Shown: one piece after another, positions 16,684 to 25,464 of the stretch
Position numbering within the stretch: position 1 is the first letter of the stretch
Layout: each line of letters opens with the position of its first letter
From: Ruminococcus sp.
Lineage (GTDB): Bacteria > Bacillota > Clostridia > Oscillospirales > Acutalibacteraceae
Assembly: GCA_017457955.1 (NCBI GenBank)
Contig: JAFTGL010000004.1
Span: forward strand, 157,853-221,852
Direction: 5' to 3'
Length of the DNA: 64,000 bases
The notes under the pieces: model-generated
What the model was told of the DNA's origin: nothing
What the model saw: the letters and a program-made list of their open reading frames with translations, nothing else
Database searches by the model: none
Translations under genes and position numbers: made by a program

Positions 16684-16887
16684 ATGCAGGAGAAGATCCA
16701 TCCTAACTATGGTCAGACTACCATTACCTGCGCTTGCGGTAATGTGATCGAGACCGGTTCTACCAAGAAGGATATCCGTGTTGAAATTTGCTCCAAGTGC
16801 CACCCGTTCTTTACCGGTAAACAGAAGCTTGTTGATACAGGCGGCCGTGTTGACCGTTTCAAGAAGCGCTTCGGTATGGAGAAATAA
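16684..16887 (+). CDS. rpmE: 50S ribosomal protein L31 (zinc-binding type)
   Basis: A protein of 67 residues with the L31 signature: [10 protein letters not shown] at the start, then CACGN (Cys pair), [15 protein letters not shown] (second Cys pair) and the C-terminal [11 protein letters not shown]. The four cysteines identify the zinc-containing paralogue rather than the YtiA zinc-independent form. The ATG at 16684 is chosen because an AGAGGTG site lies just before it and L31 homologues start there; an upstream in-frame codon at 16666 is not needed. It is transcribed alone, with a promoter before and a terminator after. Confidence 0.96.
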   Translation: MQEKIHPNYGQTTITCACGNVIETGSTKKDIRVEICSKCHPFFTGKQKLVDTGGRVDRFKKRFGMEK

Positions 16888-16900
16888 TGAAACAGAGCTT

Positions 16901-16932
16901 AAGGCGGTACATCGGTACCGCCTTACTTAGTT
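16901..16932 (+). terminator. Terminator after rpmE
   Basis: Perfect 10-base stem AAGGCGGTAC / GTACCGCCTT with a four-base loop; a T tract follows a few bases later. Confidence 0.75.
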
Positions 16933-16934
16933 TT

Positions 16935-17045
16935 TTAAAGGCTCCCTTTGGTAAAGGTGAGGTGTTGTCCAAATCTTCGATTTGGCACACAACACCCATG
17001 CAGAGGAAGAGCTGTCAGCGCCAGCTGACTGAGGGATTGTATTAA
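16935..17045 (+). repeat. Candidate dispersed intergenic palindromic repeat
   Basis: The segment opens with aaaggctccctttggtaaag and closes with gagctgtcagcgccagctga ctgagggattg. It contains an inner hairpin whose arms are ggtgttgtccaaat and atttgg..acaacacc. The outer motifs (ggctccctt and agctgtcagc..agctgactgagggattg) look like a repeat often scattered between genes in gut Clostridia. It is present once in this window and codes for nothing recognisable. I infer a mobile, MITE-like or REP-like origin from memory of the motif, not from copies seen here. Confidence 0.45.
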
Positions 17046-17065
17046 TTACTGATTGACATTTATCT

Positions 17066-17686
17066 ATGAATACATATAAAACCGTAAAAGCCTTCGCCTC
17101 TGACGAACTGGTCGAAAAGCGCTCGCGCTTCATCGGCTACTGTAAGCCTGTCTCTACGCAGGACGAGGCGATCACCTTTATCAATGAAATCAAAAGTAAA
17201 CACTGGGACGCGCGGCATAACGTCTATGCCTACGTGATCAAGGATGAGGGAGTCTCACGCTACAGCGACGATAACGAGCCGCAGGGTACTGCGGGCATCC
17301 CCGTCCTCGACGCGATCCGCAAGCGCGGTATCACCGACTGCGTTGTGGTGGTCACCCGCTATTTCGGCGGCGTACTGCTCGGCGCGGGCGGCTTGGTGCG
17401 CGCCTATTCCGCCGCGGCAAAGCTCGCGATCGACTCAGCACAGGAGCGTGAGATGGAAATGTGCTCTGTCTGCACGCTGCGCTGTTCCTATACCATGTAC
17501 GGCAAGATACCTGCCCTTGTCGCAAGATTCGGCGGCAGTATCGACGACTCGGACTTCACCGACGACGTCTCCCTTACCTTCCACTTGCCCGAAGATCATT
17601 TTGACGCTTTCAACAAGGCGCTCAGCGAAGAATCCTCGGGAAAGTACGCGGCTGAGGAAATAAATAAAAAATTTTTTGATAAATAA
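17066..17686 (+). CDS. yigZ: YigZ / IMPACT family protein
   Basis: A protein of 206 residues of the UPF0029 (YigZ/YvyE) family: N-terminal domain with KRSRFIGY, KHWDARHNVYAYV and DNEPQGTAGIPVL, the strongly conserved TRYFGGVLLGAGGLVRAY loop, then a short C-terminal ferredoxin-like domain. Eukaryotic IMPACT relatives act on Gcn2; the bacterial role is unclear, though a ribosome or nucleotide link has been proposed. The ATG at 17066 lacks a strong ribosome site. The gene stands alone between the intergenic repeat and dnaG. Confidence 0.88.
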   Translation: MNTYKTVKAFASDELVEKRSRFIGYCKPVSTQDEAITFINEIKSKHWDARHNVYAYVIKDEGVSRYSDDNEPQGTAGIPVLDAIRKRGITDCVVVVTRYFGGVLLGAGGLVRAYSAAAKLAIDSAQEREMEMCSVCTLRCSYTMYGKIPALVARFGGSIDDSDFTDDVSLTFHLPEDHFDAFNKALSEESSGKYAAEEINKKFFDK

Positions 17687-17793
17687 AAGGGTATTTGCCG
17701 CTTTTTGCGTAAATAATAAATGTGACTTTCATTTTTCGGGATATTCGCTCGAAATGCGGTTATAATGAATAATTGATTGGATTTGGAGTAACT

Positions 17794-19563
17794 ATGGCAC
17801 GTTTATCGGATGATTTTATCAGTGAAATCAAATACCGCAACGATCTCGGCGAGCTTGCCGCGTCGTATATGCAGTTAAAGCGCCGCGGGCGCAATCTGGT
17901 CGGACTGTGTCCGTTCCACGGTGAAAAGACGCCATCCTTCAACATCTACACGGAGAACGGCTCTTTCTACTGCTTCGGCTGCGGCACGGGCGGCGACGTC
18001 ATCACCTTCGTCATGAAGATCGAGAACCTCGACTACATGGAAGCGGTGAAATTCCTTGCCGAACGCGCGGGGATGTCCATGCCCGAGGACGACTATGATG
18101 ACTCGATGAGCAGGCTGCGCACGCGTATCTATGAAGCGAACCGCGAGGCGGCACGCTTCTTTTACGGCAAGCTGACGTCGAAGGAAGGCGCGGAGGGACT
18201 GCGCTATCTGCGCGGACGCGGACTTGCCGACAGCACCATCCGTCACTTCGGTCTGGGCTTCGCGCCCGACGAACGCTTCGCGCTGGGCAATCACCTGCGT
18301 TCCCGCGGATTTACGGAAGCCGAGATGATCGCCGCGAATCTGGTGTTCAAGTCACGTTCGGGCAATTCGGTGCTCGACCGCTTCTATAACCGCGTGATGT
18401 TCCCGATCATCGACGTGCGCGGCAACGTGATCGCCTTCGGCGGGCGTATCATGACCGACCAGAAGCCGAAGTATCTCAACACCTCCGACACCCTCGTTTT
18501 CAACAAAAGCTACAACCTGTTCTCGCTGAACAACGCGAAGAACAGCAAATCCGACGCGCTGATCCTCTGCGAAGGCTATATGGACGTCATTTCGCTGAAC
18601 CAGGCGGGCTTTACCAACGCCGTAGCGACCCTGGGCACTGCCCTTACAGCCGATCAGACGTCTTTGATGAAACGCTACTGCAAGGAAGTCATCATCTGCT
18701 ACGACGCCGACGAAGCGGGGCAGAAGGCGACCTCCCGCGCCATCGACATCCTGCGCAGAGCGGGACTGCCCGTCAGGGTCATATCCATCCCCGACGGCAA
18801 GGACCCCGACGAGTTTATCCGCCGTCACGGCGATCAGGGTCACGCGGCGTTCCAGAATATCCTTGACAACAGCGGAAACGATATGGACTACCGTCTGAGA
18901 AAGCTCAGGGAAGCTTACGATATGAATGACCCACAGGGGAAGTTCAATTATCTGACCGAAGCCATCAAGCTGCTGTGCGAGCTGGATAACGCGATGGAGC
19001 GCGATATCTATGCGTCCAAGCTCAGCGACGAGACGGGCGTTGGGAAAGAATCCATCACGGAGCAGGTCAAAAGCGGGCTCAGGCGAAAGGAAAGAAACCG
19101 CCGCAGGGAAGAGACTTCCCGTGTGCAGACCGGTCTTTCTGCCCGAGACGATAAGGTGAATCCCCAGCATAAGGATCATCTGCGCGCCGCGACCGCCGAA
19201 GAAAACCTGATCGCGTACTTAGTAAAGAATCCGGACAAGCTCACCTATATCCATGAGCGCTTGAAGGCAGAGGATTTTGTCACGGATTTCAACAGGAAAC
19301 TGTACATATATTTCTCAGAAAGAATATTAAACAACCTCGATCCCATGACGACCGTCACCGCCGATTACTCAGCTGACGAAGTCTCAAAGATACATTCCAT
19401 GATCAACTCCCGCTCGGATATCCCGAAAACCAAAGAAGCGCTCGATGAGTTCATCGGCGTCATTCTGAAGGAGAAGGCTAAGCCGACCGAGAGCGATATC
19501 AAAAACAGCTCGCCCGAACAGTTCGCCGATCTGTTCTCGCAGTTCAGAAAAAACCATCAGTAA
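17794..19563 (+). CDS. dnaG: DNA primase DnaG
   Basis: A protein of 589 residues. The N-terminal CHC2 zinc finger has CPFH (near residue 39) and CFGC (near 60), with EKTPSFNIY between. The RNA polymerase/Toprim core has ALILCEGYMDVISL, ATLGTALT and ICYDADEAGQ. The C-terminal helical region binds the replicative helicase. DnaG makes primers for replication. The ATG at 17794 follows a TTTGGAG site; a longer frame from 17773 would place the start before that site. A TATAAT at 17761 gives a likely -10 box, with only a weak -35 box. rpoD starts 27 bases after the stop, the classical dnaG-rpoD order. Confidence 0.96.
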   Translation: MARLSDDFISEIKYRNDLGELAASYMQLKRRGRNLVGLCPFHGEKTPSFNIYTENGSFYCFGCGTGGDVITFVMKIENLDYMEAVKFLAERAGMSMPEDDYDDSMSRLRTRIYEANREAARFFYGKLTSKEGAEGLRYLRGRGLADSTIRHFGLGFAPDERFALGNHLRSRGFTEAEMIAANLVFKSRSGNSVLDRFYNRVMFPIIDVRGNVIAFGGRIMTDQKPKYLNTSDTLVFNKSYNLFSLNNAKNSKSDALILCEGYMDVISLNQAGFTNAVATLGTALTADQTSLMKRYCKEVIICYDADEAGQKATSRAIDILRRAGLPVRVISIPDGKDPDEFIRRHGDQGHAAFQNILDNSGNDMDYRLRKLREAYDMNDPQGKFNYLTEAIKLLCELDNAMERDIYASKLSDETGVGKESITEQVKSGLRRKERNRRREETSRVQTGLSARDDKVNPQHKDHLRAATAEENLIAYLVKNPDKLTYIHERLKAEDFVTDFNRKLYIYFSERILNNLDPMTTVTADYSADEVSKIHSMINSRSDIPKTKEALDEFIGVILKEKAKPTESDIKNSSPEQFADLFSQFRKNHQ

Positions 19564-19589
19564 GGTAATATGAGAAAGGATGATGCCCT

Positions 19590-20702
19590 ATGTCAGCAGC
19601 AGCAGAAAAGAAAAGCCTTTTGAAGGAATTGACCGATCTCGCCAAGACCAAAGGGAATATTTCAAACCAGGATATCCTCGACGCCATCGGCGAAATGGAT
19701 ATCGACCCCGAGCAGCTCGAAAAGCTCTATGACGCCCTCGAAGCCGCCGGTATCGAGATCGTCGAGACTGACCTCGAAGAGGACCTCGACCTCGAACATC
19801 TGAATATCACCGAGTCCGTCAAGGACGAGGACGGAACAGGCGATTCCGGCACGGTCGACAACACCGACAATATCGCCATCGACGACCCCGTCAAGGTCTA
19901 TCTTAAAGAGATCGGCCGCGTACCGCTTCTGACTCCCGAAGAGGAAGTGGAGCTGGCGATCAAGATCTCCGAAGGCGACGTCAACGCGAAGAAGCGCCTT
20001 TCCGAAGCCAATCTGCGACTGGTTGTCAGTATCGCGAAGCGCTATCTCGGCCGCGGTATGCACTTCCTCGACCTGATCCAGGAGGGCAACCTCGGTCTGA
20101 TCAAAGCTGTCGAAAAGTTCGACTATACCAAGGGCTTCAAGTTCTCTACCTACGCGACATGGTGGATCCGTCAGGCGATCACCCGCGCGATCGCGGATCA
20201 GGCGCGTACCATCCGTATCCCCGTTCATATGGTCGAGACCATCAATAAGGTGAAGAAGGTTTCTTCCCAGCTTTTGCACCAGAACGGCCGTGAGCCGTCC
20301 GCAGATGAGATCGCAGAAGAGCTGAACATGCCTGTCGACAAGGTGCGCGAGATCATGCGCGTGGCTCAGGAGCCTGTCTCCCTTGAGACGCCGATCGGCG
20401 AAGAGGAGGACAGCCACCTCGGCGACTTCATCCCCGACGACGACGCTCCCGCTCCCGCTGACGCCGCTTCTCACATCATGCTGCGCGAACAGCTCATGGA
20501 AGTCCTCGACACCCTGACTCCCCGTGAGGAAAAGGTATTAAGACTCCGTTTCGGTCTCGAGGACGGTCGAAGCCGTACCCTCGAAGAGGTCGGCAAGGAG
20601 TTCAACGTCACCCGTGAGCGTATCCGCCAGATCGAGGCAAAGGCGCTGAGAAAGCTGCGCCATCCGTCCCGCTCCAAGAAGCTCAAGGACTTCTTAGACT
20701 GA
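19590..20702 (+). CDS. rpoD: Primary sigma factor SigA (RpoD)
   Basis: A protein of 370 residues, the size of Gram-positive SigA. Region 1.1-like acidic N-terminus (1-85), region 1.2 ([22 protein letters not shown]), region 2 with [13 protein letters not shown] and the -10 recognition helix [12 protein letters not shown], region 3, and region 4.2 with [19 protein letters not shown] for -35 recognition. It directs transcription from the TTGACA-17-TATAAT promoters seen through this window. It is co-transcribed with dnaG, and its TGA stop overlaps the ATG of the next gene by one base. Confidence 0.97.
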   Translation: MSAAAEKKSLLKELTDLAKTKGNISNQDILDAIGEMDIDPEQLEKLYDALEAAGIEIVETDLEEDLDLEHLNITESVKDEDGTGDSGTVDNTDNIAIDDPVKVYLKEIGRVPLLTPEEEVELAIKISEGDVNAKKRLSEANLRLVVSIAKRYLGRGMHFLDLIQEGNLGLIKAVEKFDYTKGFKFSTYATWWIRQAITRAIADQARTIRIPVHMVETINKVKKVSSQLLHQNGREPSADEIAEELNMPVDKVREIMRVAQEPVSLETPIGEEEDSHLGDFIPDDDAPAPADAASHIMLREQLMEVLDTLTPREEKVLRLRFGLEDGRSRTLEEVGKEFNVTRERIRQIEAKALRKLRHPSRSKKLKDFLD

Positions 20703-21079
20703 TGACGTACGAAGAATGCGGCGCGATCCTTGACGAGATAGCGGATTCGCTCCCGATCGAGCTGTACCGCGAACTCAACGGCGGTATCGTGCTGGAGGAC
20801 GGCGTGCGCTATCACTGGTACGCGCAGAACAACGACCTCTACATACTCGGCGTATATAACCGCGATAACCTCGGCAGATCCATCAAGATCTACTACGGCA
20901 GTATCATCAGCGTCTACCGCAATAAAACGAAAGAGGAATACCGTGAGATCCTCAGAAGGATACTGGTGCATGAATTGCGCCATCACAACGAGTACCTCGC
21001 GGGAGCGGACGACCTCGAGTATTACGATGATGAGCAGATCAGCAAGTACCTTGCGTCAAAAGGTTATACCATCAAATGA
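20702..21079 (+). CDS. Small zincin-like metallopeptidase (PF06262-like)
   Basis: A protein of 125 residues with a short zinc-peptidase motif, VHELRHHNEY near residue 90, and a following acidic stretch DDLEYYDDEQ. The fold and length fit the small zincin-like family with the pattern HExxHH. The substrate is unknown. Its ATG overlaps the stop of rpoD (TGATG), so translation is probably coupled to that of the sigma factor. A strong terminator follows, which ends the dnaG-rpoD operon. Confidence 0.7.
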   Translation: MTYEECGAILDEIADSLPIELYRELNGGIVLEDGVRYHWYAQNNDLYILGVYNRDNLGRSIKIYYGSIISVYRNKTKEEYREILRRILVHELRHHNEYLAGADDLEYYDDEQISKYLASKGYTIK

Positions 21080-21084
21080 TATGA

Positions 21085-21110
21085 GACCTCCCGTAATGGG
21101 AGGTTTTCTT
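21085..21110 (+). terminator. Terminator of the dnaG-rpoD operon
   Basis: Stem ACCTCCC / GGGAGGT with a 5-base loop and T-rich tail (TTTTCTTT). Confidence 0.8.
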
Positions 21111-21190
21111 TATCACGCTTTAACTTGTGAATATTTATTTTGACTTTGTATATATATTTCTATTTACATTTTGATTTTCGTGTGTTAAAA

Positions 21191-21220
21191 TTGTAAAGCA
21201 AGAAACTGTTTGGATATACT
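21191..21220 (+). promoter_or_regulatory. Probable SigA-type promoter for yerC
   Basis: TTGTAA (21191-21196) and TATACT (21215-21220) with an 18-base spacer, 22 bases before the start codon. Confidence 0.5.
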
Positions 21221-21241
21221 ATTGTTATGAGGAGAAGCATT

Positions 21242-21538
21242 ATGCCTACAAAACCCAATGCAGAATTCACCAAGGATTTATATAAAGCGATTCTGACCCT
21301 CGAGACAGAGGAAGAATGTGAAGCGTTCTTTAAGGACCTTTGCACCATTCCTGAGCTCAAGGCGCTGTCCCAGCGCTTTGCCGTCGCCGTCATGCTCAAC
21401 AAGAACATGGTCTATAACAAGATCGTCGAGGCGACAGGCGCGTCCACCGCGACCATCAGCCGCGTGAAGCGTTCGCTGGATTATGAGAACGCGGGCGGTT
21501 ATAACCTCGTGTTCGGGCGCATGAAGGACAAAGAATGA
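21242..21538 (+). CDS. yerC: YerC/YecD family TrpR-like DNA-binding protein
   Basis: A protein of 98 residues with the TrpR-like helix-turn-helix layout: LYKAILTLETEEECEAFFKDLCTIPELKALSQRF, then the recognition part YNKIVEATGASTATISRVKRSL. Members of the YerC/YecD family resemble the Trp repressor but no tryptophan role is established. The ATG at 21242 follows a GAGGAGAAG site; a longer frame to 21227 lacks one. It overlaps the next gene by 4 bases (ATGA), so the two are coupled. Confidence 0.85.
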   Translation: MPTKPNAEFTKDLYKAILTLETEEECEAFFKDLCTIPELKALSQRFAVAVMLNKNMVYNKIVEATGASTATISRVKRSLDYENAGGYNLVFGRMKDKE

Positions 21539-22293
21539 GCGGATACCATATCTTCTCGCAGTTCTACGACAACCTGACCTTTAATGTGGACTACAAAAAA
21601 CGCGCTGATTATATTCAGAGCGTTTTATCTTTATGCGGTCATAAGTGGGGACTGACGCTCGACCTCGCCTGCGGTACGGGCTCTTTGACCGTTGAGCTGA
21701 AACGCAGGGGAGTGGATATCTTCGGGATCGACGGCTCCTACGATATGCTGAGTATCGCGATGGACAAGGCGTATGACGAGGGGCTCGAAATGCTCTTTTT
21801 GTGTCAGCAGATGGAGAACCTCGACCTCTACGGCACCATCGACACCTGTATCTGCACCCTTGACAGCCTGAACCACATCACCGACCGACAGAAGCTGCAG
21901 CAGGTGTTCGACAAGGTCGCGCTGTTCATGAACCCCGACGGGTATTTTATCTTTGACGTCAACACTGTCTATAAGCACAGGAATATCCTCTCAAACAATA
22001 CCTTTGTCTATGATACGGATTCTGTCTACTGCGTGTGGCAAAATTCTTTGAAAGAAAATAATATCGTCAATATCGACCTCGATCTGTTTGAGCGCGAAGG
22101 GGAGACCTATAGTCGCTACAGCGAGCATTTCAAAGAGCGTGCCTATGAGATCGGCGAGCTGAAAGAGATGTTGAGCAAGTCGGGCTTTGAGATCAAGGGT
22201 ATTTTCAACGATATGACGACCGATCCGCTGAGCGATACTGCCGACAGGGCGGTGTTCGCGGCAAGGATCATCGAAGCGAAGAACAGAGAATAG
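21535..22293 (+). CDS. Class I SAM-dependent methyltransferase
   Basis: A protein of 252 residues with the SAM-binding signature LDLACGTGSLTVEL near residue 42, the acidic motif II GIDGSYDMLSIA, and CTLDSLNHI as motif IV. The Methyltransf_25-type core is followed by a beta-rich insertion typical of small-molecule methyltransferases. The substrate cannot be told. It is translationally coupled to yerC and followed after 12 bases by hslO, so yerC, this gene and hslO form an operon. Confidence 0.85.
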   Translation: MSGYHIFSQFYDNLTFNVDYKKRADYIQSVLSLCGHKWGLTLDLACGTGSLTVELKRRGVDIFGIDGSYDMLSIAMDKAYDEGLEMLFLCQQMENLDLYGTIDTCICTLDSLNHITDRQKLQQVFDKVALFMNPDGYFIFDVNTVYKHRNILSNNTFVYDTDSVYCVWQNSLKENNIVNIDLDLFEREGETYSRYSEHFKERAYEIGELKEMLSKSGFEIKGIFNDMTTDPLSDTADRAVFAARIIEAKNRE

Positions 22294-22305
22294 AAAGGAA
22301 AACCT

Positions 22306-23187
22306 ATGGATAAAATCATCAGATGCATCACCTCCGACGGAGCCGTGATGGTCTCAGCGATAGATTCGACCGACATCGCCTACAAGGCGAGCGTCATCCA
22401 CCGTACAAGTCCCGTAGCCTCAGCCGCTCTCGGCAGACTGCTGTCCGCGGCGTCGATGATGGGCGCTCAGCTGAAATCGGCAAAATCCTCGATCAACATC
22501 CGCTTTGAGGGCGACGGAGAATTAGGCGCGTTCATGGCGGTAGCGGATTCTTACGGCAACGTCAAGGGCTTTGTCACTAATCCCGCCTGTCCCACGACCC
22601 ACTATGAGAACGGCAAGCTGAATGTCGCCGAAGCTGTCGGCGCGGGTATCGTCAGCGTGATGAAGGACTTCGGCGAGGGCGAGCCGTACATCGGCAAGAT
22701 CCCGATCGTCTCGGGTGAGATCGCCGAGGATATCACCAACTACTACGCAACGAGCGAGCAGATACCGACCGTATGCGCGCTGGGCGTACTGATCGATAAG
22801 GAAAGCGAACAGGTGTTGCTGTCAGGCGGTCTGCTGATACAGCTTTTACCCGGCGCGGATGACAGCACCATCGACAAGATCGAGGCAAACGTCGGCAAGC
22901 TCGATTCCGTCACCTCCATGCTCGCGAAGGGGATGTCGGCCCTCGATATGTGCAAGGCGGCTCTGGACGGCTTTGAGGTAGAGGTGTTGGACGAGTTCGA
23001 GGTCAAGTACGTCTGCGGCTGTTCGAAGGAGAAGATCCGCAATCTGATCGCCGCGATGCCTGTAGAAGAGATTCAGGCGATGATCGACGAGAATCACGGT
23101 GCCGAGGCGAACTGCCGTTTCTGCAACAAACAGTACACCTTCTCCGAAGGGGAGCTTAGCGCGATCCTCACAGAGAAAAAGAAATAA
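22306..23187 (+). CDS. hslO: Redox-regulated chaperone Hsp33
   Basis: A protein of 293 residues, the usual Hsp33 length. The N-terminal domain has NIRFEGDGELGAFMAVADS and VKGFVTNP; the C-terminal zinc centre has the cysteine pairs CGCSKE and CRFCNKQY. Oxidation of these cysteines releases zinc and activates holdase activity, protecting unfolded proteins during oxidative stress. A GAAAGGAAAACCT ribosome region precedes the ATG. It is the last gene of the yerC-methyltransferase-hslO operon and directly precedes the tRNA cluster promoter. Confidence 0.95.
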   Translation: MDKIIRCITSDGAVMVSAIDSTDIAYKASVIHRTSPVASAALGRLLSAASMMGAQLKSAKSSINIRFEGDGELGAFMAVADSYGNVKGFVTNPACPTTHYENGKLNVAEAVGAGIVSVMKDFGEGEPYIGKIPIVSGEIAEDITNYYATSEQIPTVCALGVLIDKESEQVLLSGGLLIQLLPGADDSTIDKIEANVGKLDSVTSMLAKGMSALDMCKAALDGFEVEVLDEFEVKYVCGCSKEKIRNLIAAMPVEEIQAMIDENHGAEANCRFCNKQYTFSEGELSAILTEKKK

Positions 23188-23205
23188 AAAAGTTTTAAAA
23201 ACCCC

Positions 23206-23234
23206 TTGACTTTTTCCTCGGAATATAGTATTAT
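23206..23234 (+). promoter_or_regulatory. SigA-type promoter for the tRNA cluster
   Basis: TTGACT (23206-23211) and TATTAT (23229-23234), spacer 17 bases, about 33 bases before tRNA-Val. Confidence 0.7.
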
Positions 23235-23266
23235 ATACGAGTCGCAAACAAAGAGGCGAACGGTTT

Positions 23267-23342
23267 GGGAGCATAGCTCAGCTGGGAGAGCACCTGCCTT
23301 ACAAGCAGGGGGTCACAGGTTCGAGCCCTGTTGTTCCCACCA
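23267..23342 (+). tRNA. tRNA-Val (anticodon TAC)
   Basis: Cloverleaf with acceptor GGGAGCA / TGTTCCC, D arm, anticodon TAC at 23300-23302, T arm GGTTCGAGCC and encoded CCA. Confidence 0.96.
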
Positions 23343-23348
23343 AAACAC

Positions 23349-23425
23349 GGCCCGGTAGTTCAGTTGGTTAGAACGCTAGCCTGTCACGCTAGAGGTCGAC
23401 GGTTCGAGCCCGTTCCGGGTCGCCA
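23349..23425 (+). tRNA. tRNA-Asp (anticodon GTC)
   Basis: Acceptor GGCCCGG / CCGGGTC, anticodon loop CTGTCAC giving GTC, T arm GGTTCGAGCC, encoded CCA. Confidence 0.96.
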
Positions 23426-23430
23426 CTTTT

Positions 23431-23506
23431 GCCTCTGTAGCTCAGTTGGTAGAGCAGGGGACTGAAAATCCCCGTGTCGATGGTTCGATTCCGTCCGGAG
23501 GCACCA
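23431..23506 (+). tRNA. tRNA-Phe (anticodon GAA)
   Basis: Acceptor GCCTCTG / CGGAGGC, anticodon GAA in CTGAAAA, T arm GGTTCGATTCC, encoded CCA. Confidence 0.96.
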
Positions 23507-23512
23507 ATATTT

Positions 23513-23588
23513 GCGGATGTAGCTCATCTGGTAGAGCGCCACCTTGCCAAGGTGGAGGTAGCGGGTTCGAGCCCCGTCATCCGCTCCA
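23513..23588 (+). tRNA. tRNA-Gly (anticodon GCC)
   Basis: Acceptor GCGGATG / CATCCGC, anticodon GCC in TTGCCAA, T arm GGTTCGAGCC, encoded CCA. Confidence 0.96.
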
Positions 23589-23596
23589 TAGACGTT

Positions 23597-23630
23597 AAAA
23601 GCACTTAATATTGCATTAAGTGCTTTTTCG
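23597..23630 (+). terminator. Hairpin terminator inside the tRNA cluster
   Basis: Stem AAAGCACTTAAT / ATTAAGTGCTTT, 5-base loop and five T between tRNA-Gly and tRNA-Cys. It suggests tRNA-Cys is transcribed partly or wholly from its own promoter. Confidence 0.8.
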
Positions 23631-23676
23631 ATAAATATACATCTTGGTTGCGGTTTTGTCAACCATGTATGTCTGC

Positions 23677-23751
23677 GGCGACATAGCCAAGCGGTAAGGC
23701 ACGAGTCTGCAAAACTCTGATTCCCCAGTTCGATTCTGGGTGTCGCCTCCA
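23677..23751 (+). tRNA. tRNA-Cys (anticodon GCA)
   Basis: Acceptor GGCGACA / TGTCGCC, anticodon GCA in CTGCAAA, T arm AGTTCGATTCT, encoded CCA. Confidence 0.95.
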
Positions 23752-23757
23752 AAAGAA

Positions 23758-23787
23758 ACAATCCGTCCTATATGGGCGGATTTTTCT
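23758..23787 (+). terminator. Terminator after tRNA-Cys
   Basis: Stem ATCCGTCC / GGGCGGAT with loop tatat and a TTTTT end. Confidence 0.8.
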
Positions 23788-23896
23788 GTATCTGCTTTCA
23801 AAACCCGCTGTTTAAGCCGTTCTACGAAGCGTAGGTTGACTTTTTTCGCTGTTTTGTATTGAATGATCGTATCAGAGATCGAGAGGAAGTGCTTGT

Positions 23897-24949
23897 ATGA
23901 ATGAGAAGAACACCGGCGCGTTCATCGCTTCGCTGCGTAAAGAGAGAACGCTGACACAAAAGCAGTTGGCAGAAAGGTTGAAGGTTTCCGATAAGGCGGT
24001 ATCGAAGTGGGAGACCGGCAGAGGATATCCCGATATCGATTCGCTGATGGCGCTGAGCAGTTACTTTGGCGTGACGGTAAATGAACTTTTAATGGGCGAA
24101 AGGCTGAGAAGCGAGAAAAAAGAGAAACAAGCACAGAAGAGTATCGCCGCTGAGCTGATCGACGAGAAGAAACGGCGCCGCAGAACATATTGGGTCGTGA
24201 TCGCGGTTGCTGTGCTGACGGTCGGCTTTATTATCACACAGGCGTTCGGTATCAAAAGTACGATCAGCAATCTTTCGTCATATCTACAACAGGATTCCGT
24301 ATGCCATATTTCAGCGGATTATTCTTCTATAGAAATTTGCGGTCTGCCTTATACGCGGGTAGGCCGCATGATAGACGAGGATCGTGATTATACCTGGGAG
24401 CAGGATAAGCTCCTCTGCGACAGACCGATGGCTGGCGACCGGCTGTCGTCGGCGGATAAAATCTATTCGGTGAAATTTTGCGACAACTATGATTATGTCT
24501 GTTTAACGCACGAATCCGCGTTTGATTCGCGGTATGAGGACGCTGTTTACTGCAAAACCGAAAAGCTCGAAGAATATCGCCGAAACACGAGCGAGGGCAA
24601 GCGGGTATACTGTATCAGAGAGTATGAGGATTACAATAAGTGGAAAGGTACGGAATTATCCGACAGCTTCTCACAGGCGGTTGACACGCTGACGGAGGAT
24701 GACGGTTACAACAGCTGGTATCCCGACGGAGATTCATATGACATATACTTCCATTATGAGAATTCGCCTTTATTGTATTTTTACGGATATCTCGGAGAAG
24801 AAAACGGAAGATACTTTATCACATTTTCCGGAGGCGTGGAAGTTTCAGAGGCCGAAGATCAGAATCTTCCGAAAGATCTTACCTACCGTCTGGACGAGAG
24901 CGTATCCGGGGAACTTGACGATTTCTTTTTGACAGAGAACAGGAGATAA
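23897..24949 (+). CDS. XRE-family regulator with membrane helix and extracytoplasmic domain
   Basis: A protein of 350 residues. Residues 8-62 form a Cro/C1-type helix-turn-helix (LTQKQLAERLKVSDKAVSKWE). A charged linker follows, then one membrane helix at about 96-116 and a C-terminal part of about 230 residues outside the membrane, rich in Tyr, Asp and Glu, with no family I recognise. Such one-component membrane regulators can link an outside signal to DNA binding; the signal is unknown. It overlaps the next gene by one base (TAATG), suggesting co-transcription with the glycosylase. Confidence 0.75.
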   Translation: MNEKNTGAFIASLRKERTLTQKQLAERLKVSDKAVSKWETGRGYPDIDSLMALSSYFGVTVNELLMGERLRSEKKEKQAQKSIAAELIDEKKRRRRTYWVVIAVAVLTVGFIITQAFGIKSTISNLSSYLQQDSVCHISADYSSIEICGLPYTRVGRMIDEDRDYTWEQDKLLCDRPMAGDRLSSADKIYSVKFCDNYDYVCLTHESAFDSRYEDAVYCKTEKLEEYRRNTSEGKRVYCIREYEDYNKWKGTELSDSFSQAVDTLTEDDGYNSWYPDGDSYDIYFHYENSPLLYFYGYLGEENGRYFITFSGGVEVSEAEDQNLPKDLTYRLDESVSGELDDFFLTENRR

Positions 24950-25446
24950 TGATGCAGCCCCAAAAGATCATCCATCCCATCCCGCCGTTATATGACGAAA
25001 ACTGCCGTATCCTGATCCTCGGATCGTTTCCGTCGGTCAAGTCCAGAGAAGCGATGTTCTTCTACGGTCACCCGCAGAACCGCTTCTGGAAACTGATGGC
25101 TACGCTTTTTGATGAACCTGTGCCGCAGACGGTCGATGAAAAAAGCGAATTAGCCTTGAGCCATCATATCGCGATGTGGGATACAATCCATTCCTGTACC
25201 ATTACAGGCTCGTCCGACAGCTCTATCAAAGATGTTGTGCCGAACGATCTCTCTGTGATCCTCGATAACTGCAAGGTGAAGCGTATCTTCTGCAACGGTG
25301 CGACCTCTTACCGGCTCTATATGAAGTACATTTATCAGTCAACAGGGATCGAAGCGGTCCAGCTGCCCTCGACCAGCCCCGCTAACGCGGCGTTTGACAT
25401 AGACAGACTGGTGGGAGAATGGCAGGTTATCAAGGAATATCTATAA
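24949..25446 (+). CDS. DNA-deoxyinosine glycosylase (HDG family, uracil-glycosylase superfamily)
   Basis: A protein of 165 residues in the uracil-DNA glycosylase superfamily. Visible motifs are LILGSFPSVKSREAMFFYGHPQNRFWKLM (the glycine/aromatic substrate loop, listed as separate conserved pieces GSFPS, FFYGHP and NRFWK) and the C-terminal LPSTSPANA. These fit the hypoxanthine/deoxyinosine-type group better than classical UDG or Mug. The enzyme removes deaminated bases during base-excision repair. Two adjacent ATG codons (24949, 24952) follow an AGGAGA site, so the first residue is uncertain by one codon. Confidence 0.8.
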   Translation: MMQPQKIIHPIPPLYDENCRILILGSFPSVKSREAMFFYGHPQNRFWKLMATLFDEPVPQTVDEKSELALSHHIAMWDTIHSCTITGSSDSSIKDVVPNDLSVILDNCKVKRIFCNGATSYRLYMKYIYQSTGIEAVQLPSTSPANAAFDIDRLVGEWQVIKEYL

Positions 25447-25464
25447 CGATGCGAGGAAAGTTTT

